Shown piece after piece: positions 8,445 through 20,457 of a stretch of DNA of 64,000 nt. Under the pieces are notes generated by a model that had not been told where the DNA came from, made no database searches, and saw only the letters and a program-made list of their open reading frames with translations. The DNA is from JBBIWA01 sp037439425. Its GTDB lineage: Bacteria; Acidobacteriota; Blastocatellia; RBC074. Location: the NCBI GenBank assembly GCA_037439425.1, contig JBBIWA010000011.1, positions 1 through 64,000 on the forward strand, written 5' to 3'. Position numbers and translations under genes: made by a program. How positions within the stretch are numbered: position 1 is the first letter of the stretch; every line of letters begins with the position of its first letter.

Positions 8445-9896
8445 ATGAATCGCACAAGACGTAATTTTCTGTGGGGCTCAACATTTCTGGGCGCCAGCCT
8501 ATTTGCTGGTCGTAAGGTCGCTGCTCAAGACAAGCACGACCATGCAGGACACGATCACAAGACGGTTGAACAGGCAGCCGTGCCTGAAGGCGACTTTGTT
8601 CCGGTTCACACACCGGACCTTGGCAAGCTGCCTTACAAGGTAGAAAACGGTGTGAAGGTTTTCCACCTGATTGCTGAACCCGTCAAACGGCAGTTTCTTC
8701 CAGCTTCGCCCTGGGCGCCGGCCAAAGTGGTCGATCTCTGGGGTTACAACGGCAGCATGCCAGGGCCAGCGATTGAGGTGATGGAAGGCGACCGTGTGCG
8801 CATCATCGTGACCAACAAGTTGCCTGAGCCGACGAGCATGCACTGGCACGGCCTGGAAGTGCCGATAGGGATGGATGGTGTGCCTGGCATCAGCCAGCCA
8901 TTGATTATGCCGGGCGAGACATTCACCTACGAGTTCACGCTCTATCAGAACGGCACTTTCTTCTACCACTCGCACATGCCGATGCAGGAGCTGGTGGGGA
9001 TGATCGGCTTGTTTATTGTGCACCCCAGGAAGCCGCACCTGCCGCGCGTGGATAAAGACTTCGGTTTGATCCTGCAAGGCTGGGCGATTCTGCCCAACAA
9101 CACGGTCCCCAATACGCTCGCGATGGAATTCAACTGGCTGACGTTCAATGGCAAGGCTGGCCCGGATTGCACGCCGCTGATCGTCAAACAGGGCGAGCGC
9201 GTGCGCATTCGGTTGGTCAACCTGAGCATGGATCATCATCCGATTCACCTGCACGGCCATCAGTTTTACGTGACCGGCACAGAAGGCGGGCGCATCCCTC
9301 AGTCGGCCTGGTATCCTGGCAATACGGTGCTTGTCGGCGTAGCGCAAGCGCGCGACATCGAATTCGAGGCTAAATATGCCGGTGAATGGATGCTGCACTG
9401 CCATCTGCCGCATCACATGATGAACCAGATGGTTTCGATGGTCGGGCCAATGGCGCACTTAGGCCACGGCATGCAAACCGGCAAAGGCATGGAAGAGGGG
9501 ATGGGCATAGTCACTAAAGGGCATGCATTGTCGGAGGAGCTCGGGCCGAGCTTCGGACGCGGCCTGGGCATAACCAGTTTAGAAAGGCCTGTCTCCAGTC
9601 TGGTGGGGCTGCAACAGCAGGCGCAGCATCAACATCATCAGCACAGTGGTTTGTCGGAAGCTGAGAAGAAAAAAGTGCCTGGCTATCCACAGGATATGTG
9701 GATGACCATGGATGACGAAGTGGCCAAGCCGGAGACTTATGGCTTGCCACCGGGCTGGACCGGTTCGATGATGGGCATGATGACGCTGGTGCGCGTGCTG
9801 CCGCCGGCAGATTACGAGAAGCTCATGGCGCGGATCAAAGAAGGGCGAACAGAGAAATCCAAATCTGCACCCCCTAGCCATCGTCACGAAGATTGA
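8445..9896 (+). CDS. Tat-exported multicopper oxidase
   Basis: The 483-residue protein begins with a twin-arginine signal (NRTRRNFLWGS) and a His-rich mature end (KHDHAGHDHK). Copper ligand motifs are all present: MHWHG, FYHSHMP, HHPIHLHGH, and HCHLPHHMMNQM with Cys, His and an axial Met for the type 1 site. The cupredoxin part ends near residue 337, shorter than in three-domain laccases, and is followed by a Met/His-rich tail of about 145 residues (HLGHGM, GKGMEEGMG, QHQHHQHSG). Such periplasmic oxidases convert Cu(I) to the less toxic Cu(II) in copper resistance. The copper context agrees: TolC with a His head upstream, cytochrome c downstream. aggag lies about 8 bp before the ATG. Confidence 0.9.
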   Translation: MNRTRRNFLWGSTFLGASLFAGRKVAAQDKHDHAGHDHKTVEQAAVPEGDFVPVHTPDLGKLPYKVENGVKVFHLIAEPVKRQFLPASPWAPAKVVDLWGYNGSMPGPAIEVMEGDRVRIIVTNKLPEPTSMHWHGLEVPIGMDGVPGISQPLIMPGETFTYEFTLYQNGTFFYHSHMPMQELVGMIGLFIVHPRKPHLPRVDKDFGLILQGWAILPNNTVPNTLAMEFNWLTFNGKAGPDCTPLIVKQGERVRIRLVNLSMDHHPIHLHGHQFYVTGTEGGRIPQSAWYPGNTVLVGVAQARDIEFEAKYAGEWMLHCHLPHHMMNQMVSMVGPMAHLGHGMQTGKGMEEGMGIVTKGHALSEELGPSFGRGLGITSLERPVSSLVGLQQQAQHQHHQHSGLSEAEKKKVPGYPQDMWMTMDDEVAKPETYGLPPGWTGSMMGMMTLVRVLPPADYEKLMARIKEGRTEKSKSAPPSHRHED

Positions 9897-9984
9897 GTAT
9901 CTTGAGAGAGAGTTATCGCGCTTGCTATCTTACCCGCAACTTGACGGCAGGAAGGGGGGAGCGCAGCCCGAGAGGTCGTGCCCG

Positions 9985-10505
9985 GCGCTTCCGGAGGAGT
10001 TTTTCATGTCACTTGGGCGACGCACTGAAATAGTCCTGGGTACGCACGCTTGCGAGCGTGCTCAGGCTGAAGAGGACGGCTCGCTTGATGGAAATAGGCG
10101 CGCAAGGATGCGTGCGCTCCCAGGATTTTCCTAAGCCTGGGTACGCACGCTTGCGAGCGTGCTCAGGCTGAAGAGGACGGCTCGCTTGATGGAAATAGGC
10201 ACGCAAGGATGCGTGCGCTCCCGGGATTTTCCGCAGGAACCTGGCAGCGCACGCTTCTAGCGTGCTTGCTTTGCAGCAGCACGCTTGATGAAGCCGAGCA
10301 GGCCGCAGGCGTGCCTGCCCAGGGATTTCTCGAGGAGTCTTTCAGGTCGTCACGGACGATGCGGGAGAGATGATGAAAATCCTCACGAGTGCCTGCTTGC
10401 GCGCCGCGCGCAGGCAAGCCCGCTTACGAGCGTGCCCGGTTTAAGATAATGGCTTGCTCGACGAAGACAGGCACGCAAGGATGCGTGCGTACCCAGGATT
10501 TTCCG
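9985..10505. repeat. Array of palindromic dispersed repeats
   Basis: Two near-identical units of about 90 bp start at 10035 and 10136 (period 101): cctgggtacgcacgcttgcg...ggatgcgtgcgctcccagg, where the ends are inverted repeats. A divergent third unit lies at 10240-10325 and a fourth at about 10423-10497. A second conserved block (ggaggagtttttcatgtc at 9992, gaggagtctttcaggtcgtc at 10332) alternates with the palindromes. Related copies are at 18231, 29091, 59490 and a partial one at 49375. MITE- or REP-like. Confidence 0.85.
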
Positions 10506-10526
10506 CAGGAGTAAACGGAGTAAACT

Positions 10527-10994
10527 ATGATGAGGACGAAGAAGAACTATATTCGACTGTCGGCGCTCGCCGCTTTGTTGCTGCTGACGCTATGGGCAGT
10601 GGGCCTATCGCCCACCATATCTGCGCACGAGGGGCACAAACGCAAGCATGCGCCAGCCAGCGCCAGGAAATTGAAAAGTCCAGTTAAGACGACCCAAGAG
10701 AACATCGCTCAGGGACGCGAGCTTTACAATAAACATTGCGCCTCCTGCCACGGTGAAGACGGTCAGGCCAAGACACCGGTCGCTGAGATGATGAAAGTTA
10801 AGCCGACCAATCTGACTGACAAGGCGATGAAGGGAATCACCGAGGGGGAGATCTACTGGGTCATCACCAACGGGATCAAAAAGAGTGGCATGCCAGCTTT
10901 GAAGCAGAAGGCAAGCGATCAACAGCGGTGGCAGATGACGCTCTATGTCAAGCACCTGATGGGCGAGCATTCACATGCTGAGGGCAAACATTGA
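10527..10994 (+). CDS. Periplasmic c-type cytochrome, mono-haem
   Basis: The 155-residue protein has a signal peptide followed by AHEGHKRKHAPASARKL, a CASCHGED haem-binding motif (CxxCH) about residue 72, and SGMPALK about residue 121 with the likely axial methionine. The C-terminus is His-rich (HLMGEHSHAEGKH). It is a class I cytochrome c of the cbb3/c-III type and probably carries electrons in the periplasm, perhaps for the multicopper oxidase upstream (inference). ggag lies 6 bp before the start. The preceding palindromic repeat ends with ccgcaggag just before this. The head peptide is shared with the TolC protein at 6512. Confidence 0.88.
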   Translation: MMRTKKNYIRLSALAALLLLTLWAVGLSPTISAHEGHKRKHAPASARKLKSPVKTTQENIAQGRELYNKHCASCHGEDGQAKTPVAEMMKVKPTNLTDKAMKGITEGEIYWVITNGIKKSGMPALKQKASDQQRWQMTLYVKHLMGEHSHAEGKH

Positions 10995-12125
10995 ACAGTT
11001 GAGGCATCGCTAGGCTTCTGCTACTGTGGTAACCCGGCGGGTGTCAGTTTGGTTTTTCCCCATTATAGTTCACAGCGTTTTCTAGGCGTTCAGGTAGCAG
11101 ACGCCCACTGACAGCTGACTACTGAAAATTGATGACCGATCTTACAGGGAGGGAGTAGTAGTTCGGCCTATGATTTTATTCCTCCCCAGTTGTCAGATGT
11201 CAGTAAGCAGCTGCCAGTCAAACTGATTCAGCGGCACGCGCCACTAACTCGACTTGATCCATTTTGGGTCTTAAAAAATAACGACAGGTCGCATAAGCTG
11301 AAGACCACTTTTTCAGGGAGCTATTTTCTGCCACCACTGCCCGTCGAGTTGCTGTCACAACGGGGCAAGTGGCTGTAGCAGGAGCGAGCTCTGGGCATTG
11401 ATTGAGAGATCGCTCTGTTCCGTTAAGAGCGGCCTGTCTAGAGCGACGCGATGCGGGAAGTCTTCAGCTGCAACCAGGAGCGAGCTATGAGCAGCAATTG
11501 ATAGGTCGCTCCTAACCGCAGCTGGGCTTACTTTTCTTCACTGCTTGCTATAGACAGGTCGCCCCGCTGGGGCTGTAGGAACTTCTGTCGGACGTTGTTC
11601 AGCTCCGTGAGGAGCGAGCTGCTGATAGCAGGCAGCATTGCACGTTTTTTAGCTCCCTTAGGAGCGGCCTATCTATAGCGACGTGATGCCGACCTTACAA
11701 GAAAGAGCATACAAGCTTCGCTGAGGCGATGCTGCGGGCAGTGTTTGTCGAGGCGTTGCCATTTTCGGGCCGCGGTCGAAGGGTACTGAGGTGGCAAAAA
11801 TTCCGCGCTTGAGCGCCTGACTGAGGCTGTAGGTTATGCAGCGTGATGGATAAAGCCAAGACTGAAAACCGCTATAAGAAAATGAATGTGTGGAGTATCT
11901 GGGAAGGGGAAGCCATTATCCACTCTCCCCGATCCATTGTTTTTCTGCATCAAAAGCAGTGGATAATGAACAGTTGACAGTGAAGGGTGGCCGCCCCTGC
12001 AAATGCTCCTGGCTCAAAACATTTCCTTGAAGGTTATAGATGGTTTTGCTGCGCCCAAGAATGCTCTGGCCTGAAGTCGAGCAGACCGGGCTAGCGATGA
12101 TGATGCAATCAGTAAGGTGCCTTCC
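10995..12125. other. 1.1-kb gap without a recognisable gene
   Basis: No frame here looks like a real protein. It contains the short dispersed repeats listed at 11379-11690 and otherwise AT-richer non-coding DNA with several short inverted words (for example ccactgacagctgactactg near 11105). Confidence 0.6.
11379..11690. repeat. Cluster of ggagcgagct-type short repeats
   Basis: The word aggagcgagct occurs at 11380, 11476 and 11610, each followed by a variable spacer and then forms of ataggtcgctc or ctatagcgac. Related halves (agagcggcctgtctagagcgac at 11427, ggagcggcctatctatagcgac at 11661) recur. These look like several copies of one small intergenic repeat of roughly 60-100 bp, unrelated to the gcacgcttgcgagcgtgc family. 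Confidence 0.6.
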
Positions 12126-15100
12126 ATGAAAGCTAAAAACTTAATCTCCGCCACTCTGCTACTTGTCTGTGTCCTGGTACTGATTAAGGGCTCTGAGCTT
12201 TTATCCGTTCGCGGGCAGCAGGATCCGCGCATCAAACGCGAAGAGCTCTACCGGCTTAACAATCTCGGCGTGGCTTTGATGGAGCAGTACAAGCACGAAG
12301 AGGCCGCCGCTGAATTCAAGAAAGCCATCACTCAGGATCAGAACTTTGTCGTTGGCCATATCAACCTGGCATTGGCTTACTACTTTCTGCGCGAGATGGC
12401 GCAGGCTGCTGCCGCTGCGCGCGCAGCGATCAAGCTCGCGCCCGATAACCCACACGCGAACTATGTGCTGGGCGCAGTGCTTAAAAACGAGAAGCAGTAC
12501 GACGCCGCGCTGGAAGCATTCCACAAAGTCCTGACTGTAGACCCCAAAGATCCGACCACCAATCTTCAGATCGGGCAGATCTATGCGCAAAAACAACAAT
12601 ACGATCAGGCCATCACTGCTTTCCGCCGCGCCCTTGAAGCCGAGCCTTACAATGCAACTGCGGCCTACAGCCTGGCTACGGCTTATAATCGCGCGGGCAA
12701 GCGCGAGGAAGGTCAGAAGACGCTCGCTCTGTTTCAGCAACTGCGCGCTTCCGGCTATGCGACCACGCTGGGCCTGAATTATGGCGAGCAGGGACGCTAT
12801 GCGGAAGCCGTCACCAGCACCGGCATCGAACCAGACCTCATCTCAAAAGAGATGCCGGCTGTACGCTTTGTTGATGCCACTACCACGACTGGCCTTAACC
12901 TGCGTGTGAGCAATAGTGCGCTGACTTCGGCGCTCGGTCGCAAACTTACCAAAGCTGAGTTTGAGCAAGAGACCACGAAGCGAGAATTGGTTCAGGCTTT
13001 CAGCTCAAGCGTAGGCCTGTTTGACTACGATGGTGATTGCAAGCTGGACCTTTTCATCACAGGCATCAATAGCAACGGCAATCCCACGGCGCACCTTTTC
13101 CACAATGAAGGCGGCAAATTCACCGATGTCACGGAAAGGTCTAAGATTGCGCTGGCCGGGCCAGCCACAGGAGCAGTCTTCGGCGATTTCGACAATGATG
13201 GTAAGCCTGATCTTGTGGTCTTCGGCTACCAGACGCTGGCGCTGTATCGCAACAACGGTGATGGCACATTCTCAGATATAACGAGTCAAACAGCTTTGCC
13301 AGCTCCTTACCCCTGGTGGGCAATGACAGCCGCGTTTGTGGATTATGATCACGATGGCGACCTGGATCTGTTTATCGGCAATTTCGCTGATCTATCTGCG
13401 TGGCCTGGCGGCGAACAGGCGACCTTCCCGGATGACTTCACTGGCGCGCCCAATAAGCTTTACCGCAACAATGGCAATGGCACGTTTACTGACCTCACCG
13501 ATCAAGCTGGCCTTGGCGGTGGCAAGCACAAGACGAGCGCTGTGGTCTGCACTGATTATAACAATCAGCGTGATATTGATTTCTTCGTTGTCAACTATGG
13601 CGCTCCAGCGCAGCTTTTCAGCAACCAGCGTGATGGCACATTCAAAGAAGTCACAGCGCAAGTGGGCCTTGCCCGATCAGGCAAGGCGCTGGGGGTTGCG
13701 GCCGGGGACCTCAATAAGGATGGCTTCACCGATTTCTACCTTCCGCATCTGGACGGAGCAGACACGCTGTATCTCAGCGATGGGCGCGGTGGTTTTGCCT
13801 CGAAGCAGATAGCCGCAAACAGTCGGGCAGCGCAATTTCTGGATTACGACAACGATGGCTTGCTTGATGTGATCACGCTCACGCGCGCGGGTTTTGAAGT
13901 GTGGCGCGGTCTCGGCTCAGGCTTCGCTGAGCAACCGGTCAAACTCGCTGTCACTGCTGACCGTGCATTTGCGACCGGAGATATTGATGGCGATGGGGGA
14001 ATGGATCTGCTTACCTTCAGTGCTGAAGGCGCGCTCACCTGCTGGCGCAGCGAGGGCGCAAGTAAGAACTATGTGAGGCTTGCGCTGGCAGGCAAGACCA
14101 GCAATCGCAGTGGCATTGGCACCAAAGTCGAATTGCGCAGCGGCAGTCTGAGTCAGAAGCTGGAAGTTTATGCTTCGTCACCAGCGCCCGCTGCCGCCGG
14201 CTTAAACTTCGGCCTCGGCTATCGCACCTCGGTAGATGCCTTGCGCCTGTTGTGGCCTGCGGGCATTTTGCAATCCGAGTTGGACGTCAAGCCGTCGGCT
14301 TGCTCAAGCATCGCCGAGCTGGACCGCAAAGGTACTTCGTGCCCGTTGCTTTACGGCTGGGATGGCAGCCAGTACAGTTTTATTACTGACTTCCTCGGTG
14401 GTTCAGCGATTGGTTACCTCACCGCGCCCGGGCAATATAACTATCCCGATACGGACGAGTACATACGGGTCACAGGCGAACAACTGAAGGAACGCAATGG
14501 TCGTTACTCGATCCTGATGAACAATCAGCTTGAAGAAGTGATCTACTTCGATGCTGTTAAGTTACTCGCGGTAGATCATCCGGCTGATACGGAGATCTAT
14601 CCCAACGAGCGGCTGCTGCCAGCACCACCTTATCCTGATTTTAAAATCTATGCGGTCAAAGCGCCGCGCCCGCCCGTGGCTGCAATAGATGATCGGGGGC
14701 AAGACATCTTGCCTCTCATCTCGCTACTTGATCGTCGCTATCCTGAAGACTTCGAGCTGCTGCCATTCAAAGGCTACGCGCGCCAGCACGCCATCACGCT
14801 TGAGCTGGGCGATGTGGGAAAAGCAAAGCGAGTGTTGTTGCTGCTGACGGCCTGGATTGATTATGCCGATTCAACTTCGAATCTGGCTGCGTCACAGGCT
14901 GGAGTGAAATTGATCCCGCCTTACTTGCAGGTAAAGAATGCGCGCGGCCAGTGGCAGACGGTCATTGCTCAAATGGGCTTCCCTGCCGGATTGCCTAAAA
15001 CGATGACTGTTGACTTGACTGGGAAGTTCCTGTGCGATGACACGAGCATTCGGATCGTGACCAGCATGCGCATCTACTGGGATCAGATTCTGGTCGACAC

Positions 15101-15620
15101 TTCGGGCGGAGCCTTTCCTATGCAAGTGACTGCGCTTGAGCCATTGAGTGCCGAGTTGCGATGGCGAGGGTTTCCACGCGAATACAGCCCTGATGGGCGC
15201 AAACCATTCATTTACGATTACCGTGTGATTGAACCCACGGCCCCGTGGAAAGCGCATCTGGGCAACTACACACGTTACGGTGATGTGCGCGAGTTGTTAC
15301 TGGCGCCTGATGATATGTATGTCATTACGCGCAACGGTGATGAAATGCAGGTGGACTTCGATGCGCGCAAGCTACCGCCGCTGCCTGCTGGTTGGAAGCG
15401 CGATTTTCTAGTCTACGCCGATGGCTTCGGCAAGGATATGGACCTCAACTCTGCGAGACCAGAAACTATAGGCGAGCTCCCATTTCATGGGATGAAGAGT
15501 TACCCTTACTCCGCTTCGGATAGCTATCCGAATACCAAACACCATCAAGAGTACCTCGAGCATTACAACACGCGGACCGTTTCTAATCAGCAACAAGCCA
15601 TCTGGCGTGGTGTAAGGTAG
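12126..15620 (+). CDS. TPR - FG-GAP - ASPIC/UnbV (CRTAC1-type) secreted protein
   Basis: The 1164-residue protein starts with a signal peptide or anchor. About five TPR units (residues 40-210) follow. Next come six or so calcium-binding FG-GAP/VCBS blocks (DYDGDCKLDLF, DFDNDGKPDLV, DYDHDGDLDLF, DLNKDGFTDFY, DYDNDGLLDVI, DIDGDGGMDLL; residues about 300-640). An ASPIC/UnbV domain follows (about 650-720) and then a long C-terminal part of about 440 residues with no family I recognise. The FG-GAP part should form a beta-propeller outside the cytoplasm. Such proteins are abundant in Acidobacteriota, with unknown ligands. ATG 12126 follows aagg; a GTG at 12117 in the same frame is less likely. The gene stands alone. 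Confidence 0.85.
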   Translation: MKAKNLISATLLLVCVLVLIKGSELLSVRGQQDPRIKREELYRLNNLGVALMEQYKHEEAAAEFKKAITQDQNFVVGHINLALAYYFLREMAQAAAAARAAIKLAPDNPHANYVLGAVLKNEKQYDAALEAFHKVLTVDPKDPTTNLQIGQIYAQKQQYDQAITAFRRALEAEPYNATAAYSLATAYNRAGKREEGQKTLALFQQLRASGYATTLGLNYGEQGRYAEAVTSTGIEPDLISKEMPAVRFVDATTTTGLNLRVSNSALTSALGRKLTKAEFEQETTKRELVQAFSSSVGLFDYDGDCKLDLFITGINSNGNPTAHLFHNEGGKFTDVTERSKIALAGPATGAVFGDFDNDGKPDLVVFGYQTLALYRNNGDGTFSDITSQTALPAPYPWWAMTAAFVDYDHDGDLDLFIGNFADLSAWPGGEQATFPDDFTGAPNKLYRNNGNGTFTDLTDQAGLGGGKHKTSAVVCTDYNNQRDIDFFVVNYGAPAQLFSNQRDGTFKEVTAQVGLARSGKALGVAAGDLNKDGFTDFYLPHLDGADTLYLSDGRGGFASKQIAANSRAAQFLDYDNDGLLDVITLTRAGFEVWRGLGSGFAEQPVKLAVTADRAFATGDIDGDGGMDLLTFSAEGALTCWRSEGASKNYVRLALAGKTSNRSGIGTKVELRSGSLSQKLEVYASSPAPAAAGLNFGLGYRTSVDALRLLWPAGILQSELDVKPSACSSIAELDRKGTSCPLLYGWDGSQYSFITDFLGGSAIGYLTAPGQYNYPDTDEYIRVTGEQLKERNGRYSILMNNQLEEVIYFDAVKLLAVDHPADTEIYPNERLLPAPPYPDFKIYAVKAPRPPVAAIDDRGQDILPLISLLDRRYPEDFELLPFKGYARQHAITLELGDVGKAKRVLLLLTAWIDYADSTSNLAASQAGVKLIPPYLQVKNARGQWQTVIAQMGFPAGLPKTMTVDLTGKFLCDDTSIRIVTSMRIYWDQILVDTSGGAFPMQVTALEPLSAELRWRGFPREYSPDGRKPFIYDYRVIEPTAPWKAHLGNYTRYGDVRELLLAPDDMYVITRNGDEMQVDFDARKLPPLPAGWKRDFLVYADGFGKDMDLNSARPETIGELPFHGMKSYPYSASDSYPNTKHHQEYLEHYNTRTVSNQQQAIWRGVR

Positions 15621-15704
15621 ATTGTCAACTCCAATTTGTATGGGCACAGTGTTTGATTTCAGCAGTCAAAACACCGCAAGGCAGGCTATCTTTTGGCTGC
15701 AGGA

Positions 15705-18216
<2,512 letters not shown>

Positions 18217-18230
18217 CTCCTGCGGAAAAT

Positions 18231-18319
18231 CCTGGGCAGGCACGCATCCTTGCGTACTCGACTTGCGGCAAGCGCGCCAATGCTGCAAAGCAAGCACGCT
18301 AGAAGCTTGCGTACCCAGG
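18231..18319. repeat. Palindromic dispersed repeat upstream of the SDR gene
   Basis: It begins cctgggcaggcacgcatcc and ends gcttgcgtacccagg, the same terminal inverted words as the array at 10035 and the copy at 59490. Read on the minus strand, its tail continues aggattttccgcaggag directly into the SDR start codon at 18216, supplying the ribosome binding site. On the other side ttttcatcatctc is also shared with other copies. Confidence 0.8.
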
Positions 18320-18876
18320 TTTTCATCATCTCAGGGCGTCGTCAAAGACAACCTGTAAAGGCTCCCCAGAAAATATCCGACAAACTCTCAAGTTCATGGT
18401 GGAGCTGAAGGACTCCTTCAGAAAGCACCAGGACCAACTGTGGGATCGTCCGTACCACCATAATCATCGCCCCTTTCTTGCTGCAGCGCCAGTCGATGAT
18501 AGAGCGCAGTCAGTCGGCCAGCAAGTTCCCGGCGCTCGGTTAACCAATACCGCCTCTCGTACCCAAACGCTCCAGCCAGGCTTGATACGGCTCCATCTGC
18601 TCTGAGATCCGCTCGCGCGCAAATCGCCATCTCTACCCTCAACTTCTTCACCTGTCCCAGCAGTTGCTTGACTTTCACCCTGGCTCAGCTCTTACCTCAT
18701 CGCTGCCTGTGGCGAGAAGTCACAACCGACTCGTCGTCATCCCACAGGCCATCCATTTCGCCTGCCCTTAAACTCTTTGTTCACCGCTTCCTTTCACACC
18801 GCTAGCCATAAAAACAGTCCAAGCAACCACAGGAAGTAACACCTGGTACTGTCTTGCGCGAAAGCTGCATCGTTGC
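18320..18876. other. Gap between uxaE and the SDR gene
   Basis: About 550 bp. A minus-strand frame at 18418-18678 could encode an 86-residue helical, Arg/Leu-rich peptide (MKVKQLLGQVKKLRVEM...), but there is no clear ribosome binding site or family. I treat it as unsupported. No other gene is seen. Confidence 0.4.
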
Positions 18877-20457
18877 TTACCTCTTCCCAGCCGTTTCCCG
18901 GGGTCGTTCTCCAAATAGAGCCAGATGCTTGCTGAAGTGCTTTTCCAGCATCTGATAGTAAGTCTCCTCGTCGCTGCGCAGCGTCGCAAAGAATGGCTCG
19001 CGCAACGATGGATGATTCAGAACCGAGCCGTAGGTGACGTGCAAGATCTCGCGCGCGTGAAAATCATCAAGCAGCTCCGTCAGGCTCTCATCCGCAAGCG
19101 TCGCGACATCCGGCATCTTGCTTATCTCAGCCGAGACGTGATAGCTCGCCCGATCAATCGGATAACGCTCGCGCGCGAAGGCGACAATTTCACGAAACAG
19201 CGCAGGATTCAATTTGCCGATGGCACGCAAGGCTTCGAGGTAGCTCGTGCCCGCCGTTTTGAGATGCACCAGCTCGCCGGCCAGGCGCGCAGCGATTCCG
19301 TAGATGCTGAATTTGTCCGAACCGGAATGCAGGCTGAGCTTGTACGGCCCGAAAGTCTTGGCTACGGCCAGATGCTGCGCAAATGACTTCTCAAACTCCT
19401 TCAAGTCGCCGATGTAATCCACGCCCTTCTCGAAATCACCGACGTAGCGCGGCGCCAGGCTTACCCACTTAACGCCCAGCCGCTTGAGTTCGTGCGCGAT
19501 GTAGACGTGCTCAGCCAGCGTGGTCACAGTTTCAGTCTCATCTACGCTCATCTCCAACTCGAAAGCGCGACCGTTCATTGTTCTTTCAAGATGGCGATAC
19601 AGCTTTACTGTATGCGCTACGACGCGACCATATTTTGCCGCTGCTCGCAATAATTCTTCCTCGCTGATGGCCAGACTGAACTCATCGAGATCAATCTGGC
19701 GGCCCAACTGCCGGCGCGTGTCCGCCCAACTGCTTTCAAGTTCTTGCCACGGCAAAGCAGCTACCTTTTGCTGCAACAGGCCAACAGGCGCTGTGTTGGC
19801 TTCATCGTCCACGTGCTCGCCGGGGTCTATCGTGTAGAAGGTGTAACCAGCCGCCGCGCAGAGATCAATGTCTGCGGTCGTCTTCAAATGATCGGCGTCG
19901 GCTCCGAAGCCTTCGCGCCAGCCCTCTTGAAAGACGCCCCACATCGCATCGTCCATTACTTCTTGGGGTGTGCGCCCGGTGCGTGCATTTTCGCGAATGG
20001 ATTGCTGCGCCAGAATCGGCCGCACCGCCCAGTGGCGGACGGCGCGAATGTGGCCCGGTGTGGCCAGACCTAATCGGTCACCACAACCTGCTGATTTGCG
20101 CAAGCCGAGTGAATGAGGAACCAGAAACGACAAGACGCAGCGCAGTGCGGCAGCGTTGGCAGCAGTCGTCTCGCAGAGCGTCAAAGTCATCGTCTGACCA
20201 CTCGGCCACACAATCTCTGATGAGACGCCCTGGAATTTGCTACGCAACGCCTCATCGGCTGAGATCACGCCGAGAGATTTCTTCTCGCCCTTACGTCCTA
20301 AAAAGAAGAGTGCACGCTGAGCCGCAGTGATCGAGCGCGGATAGACCCGCAAACCGACTCTCTCGCCCAACGCCTCAGCCACAAGTTGCGCTTCAGCCTC
20401 CGGCAGCGGCGCGGTCAAGCCGGTAGTGTCAAGATAAGCTAACAAATTGGGTATCAT
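18877..20457 (-). CDS. uxaE: Tagaturonate/fructuronate epimerase
   Basis: The 526-residue protein matches the UxaE family (tagaturonate epimerase, described in Thermotoga), which inverts C4 of D-tagaturonate to give D-fructuronate in galacturonate breakdown. The family-like segments I recognise are the GFGADADHLKTTADIDLCAAAGYTF metal-site region around residues 205-230 (given here as two overlapping blocks, GFGADADHLK and TTADIDLCAAAGY), the acidic FELEMSVDETETVT and the SLHSGSDKFSIYG loop. With the downstream SDR the two would take tagaturonate to mannonate. The isomerase and mannonate dehydratase for a complete route are not in the window. A weak agagg lies before the ATG. Confidence 0.85.
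   Translation of the reverse strand: MIPNLLAYLDTTGLTAPLPEAEAQLVAEALGERVGLRVYPRSITAAQRALFFLGRKGEKKSLGVISADEALRSKFQGVSSEIVWPSGQTMTLTLCETTAANAAALRCVLSFLVPHSLGLRKSAGCGDRLGLATPGHIRAVRHWAVRPILAQQSIRENARTGRTPQEVMDDAMWGVFQEGWREGFGADADHLKTTADIDLCAAAGYTFYTIDPGEHVDDEANTAPVGLLQQKVAALPWQELESSWADTRRQLGRQIDLDEFSLAISEEELLRAAAKYGRVVAHTVKLYRHLERTMNGRAFELEMSVDETETVTTLAEHVYIAHELKRLGVKWVSLAPRYVGDFEKGVDYIGDLKEFEKSFAQHLAVAKTFGPYKLSLHSGSDKFSIYGIAARLAGELVHLKTAGTSYLEALRAIGKLNPALFREIVAFARERYPIDRASYHVSAEISKMPDVATLADESLTELLDDFHAREILHVTYGSVLNHPSLREPFFATLRSDEETYYQMLEKHFSKHLALFGERPRETAGKR

Noticed and set aside
8499..9458. 319-codon minus-strand frame opposite the multicopper oxidase
   Set aside because: The plus strand carries all copper motifs; the antisense His-rich frame merely mirrors them.
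10035..10325. Possible CRISPR array (regular units of about 100 bp)
   Set aside because: The units are palindromes of about 90 bp that occur elsewhere singly. There are no short identical repeats with unique 30-bp spacers and no cas genes.
18418..18678. Possible 86-residue helical protein on the minus strand
   Set aside because: No ribosome binding site or recognisable family. It could be real, but I cannot support it.
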